This document shows positions 63,788-64,000 of a stretch of 64,000 bases of DNA, one piece after another. Where the stretch lies: positions 1 through 64,000 of the forward strand of contig JAPMOS010000147.1 of the NCBI GenBank assembly GCA_027972325.1, given 5' to 3'. This stretch comes from Paratrimastix pyriformis (taxonomy: Eukaryota; Preaxostyla; Paratrimastigidae). The notes below the pieces were generated by a model. The model was not told where the DNA came from. It saw only the letters and a program-made list of their open reading frames with translations, and did no database searches. Made by a program: the position numbers and the translations under genes. Numbering within the stretch: position 1 is the stretch's first letter; the number at the start of each line of letters is the position of its first letter.

Positions 63788-64000
63788 TGAGTCGACAGCC
63801 GAAGTCGAGGCAGGATAGGTGCACGTAGTTGGGCAAATGGGAGCTGCACGGCTTGCAGAGGAGCGGGATGCGGAAGCCGTGCAGGAGCCAGTTGTGCACG
63901 GGGCGGGGCAAGTGGAAATGCTCCTCCCAGAAGGCCCGGAAGGGCGGGAGGGAGGGACGCCCAGTGCTGAAGCGAGCTGGTGGTGGTGGTGGTGGTGGTG
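63788..64000 (-). mobile_element. Fragment of a further family B element (runs off the window)
   Basis: Begins with the family B 3' end TGAGTCGACAGCCGAAG, inserted in the C3 array, then continues with sequence equal to the start of the B reverse transcriptase region (compare 14450-14640), translating on the minus strand as MPRPVHNWLLHGFRIP. This copy is clearly incomplete in the part visible. Confidence 0.75.

Overview
This window looks like intergenic DNA from a microbial eukaryote (a protist or alga; I cannot name the species), built almost entirely from transposable elements inserted into one another. No host gene, rRNA or tRNA is convincingly visible. Evidence for a eukaryote is the mix of a Polinton/Maverick fossil, tyrosine-recombinase retrotransposons of the DIRS type, non-LTR (LINE-like) elements and Tc1/mariner DNA transposons, plus abundant micro- and minisatellites.

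Layout. 1-5170 is the AT-rich end of a broken Polinton: protein-primed DNA polymerase B on the minus strand, integrase on the plus strand, then an AT-rich end with 127-bp tandem repeats. Composition changes abruptly at 5171. From there three DIRS-like families, called A, B and C here, are nested: A1 (5171-6703 and 27721-32889) is split by C1 (6704-27720), C1 is split by B1 (10324-24314), and B1 is split by A2 (14874-22164). A1 also carries a 1287-bp mariner (29721-31007). 32890-35116 is a repeat-rich stretch with low-complexity ORFs. 35117-37992 holds pieces of two LINE-like elements, including a reverse transcriptase. A second C copy (C2, from 37993) holds a 1.4-kb non-LTR insertion with a 13-bp target duplication (38617-40043) and A4 (40443-49059), which carries an identical mariner at the identical site. 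An inverted LINE 3' half with RNase H (52538-54962) abuts another piece of C (C3, from 54963). C3 contains a near-complete family B element (B3, 56717-63144) and, at the right edge, a fragment of another B copy.

How the parts work. Families A and B encode a gag-like protein, a reverse transcriptase/RNase H with a degenerate Dam-like methylase segment, and a tyrosine recombinase. They have inverted terminal repeats and an internal complementary region (ICR) equal to the two element ends fused together, the signature of DIRS circular intermediates. Uninterrupted copies elsewhere in the window serve as empty sites and show that these elements insert without target duplication. Family C has the same terminal/ICR layout but no recognisable protein and is probably a non-autonomous relative of A. 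Family A has an extra Arg/Gly-rich ORF beyond the ICR, open in two copies and recognisable in a third. The two mariner transposases (DD34E) appear intact and identical.
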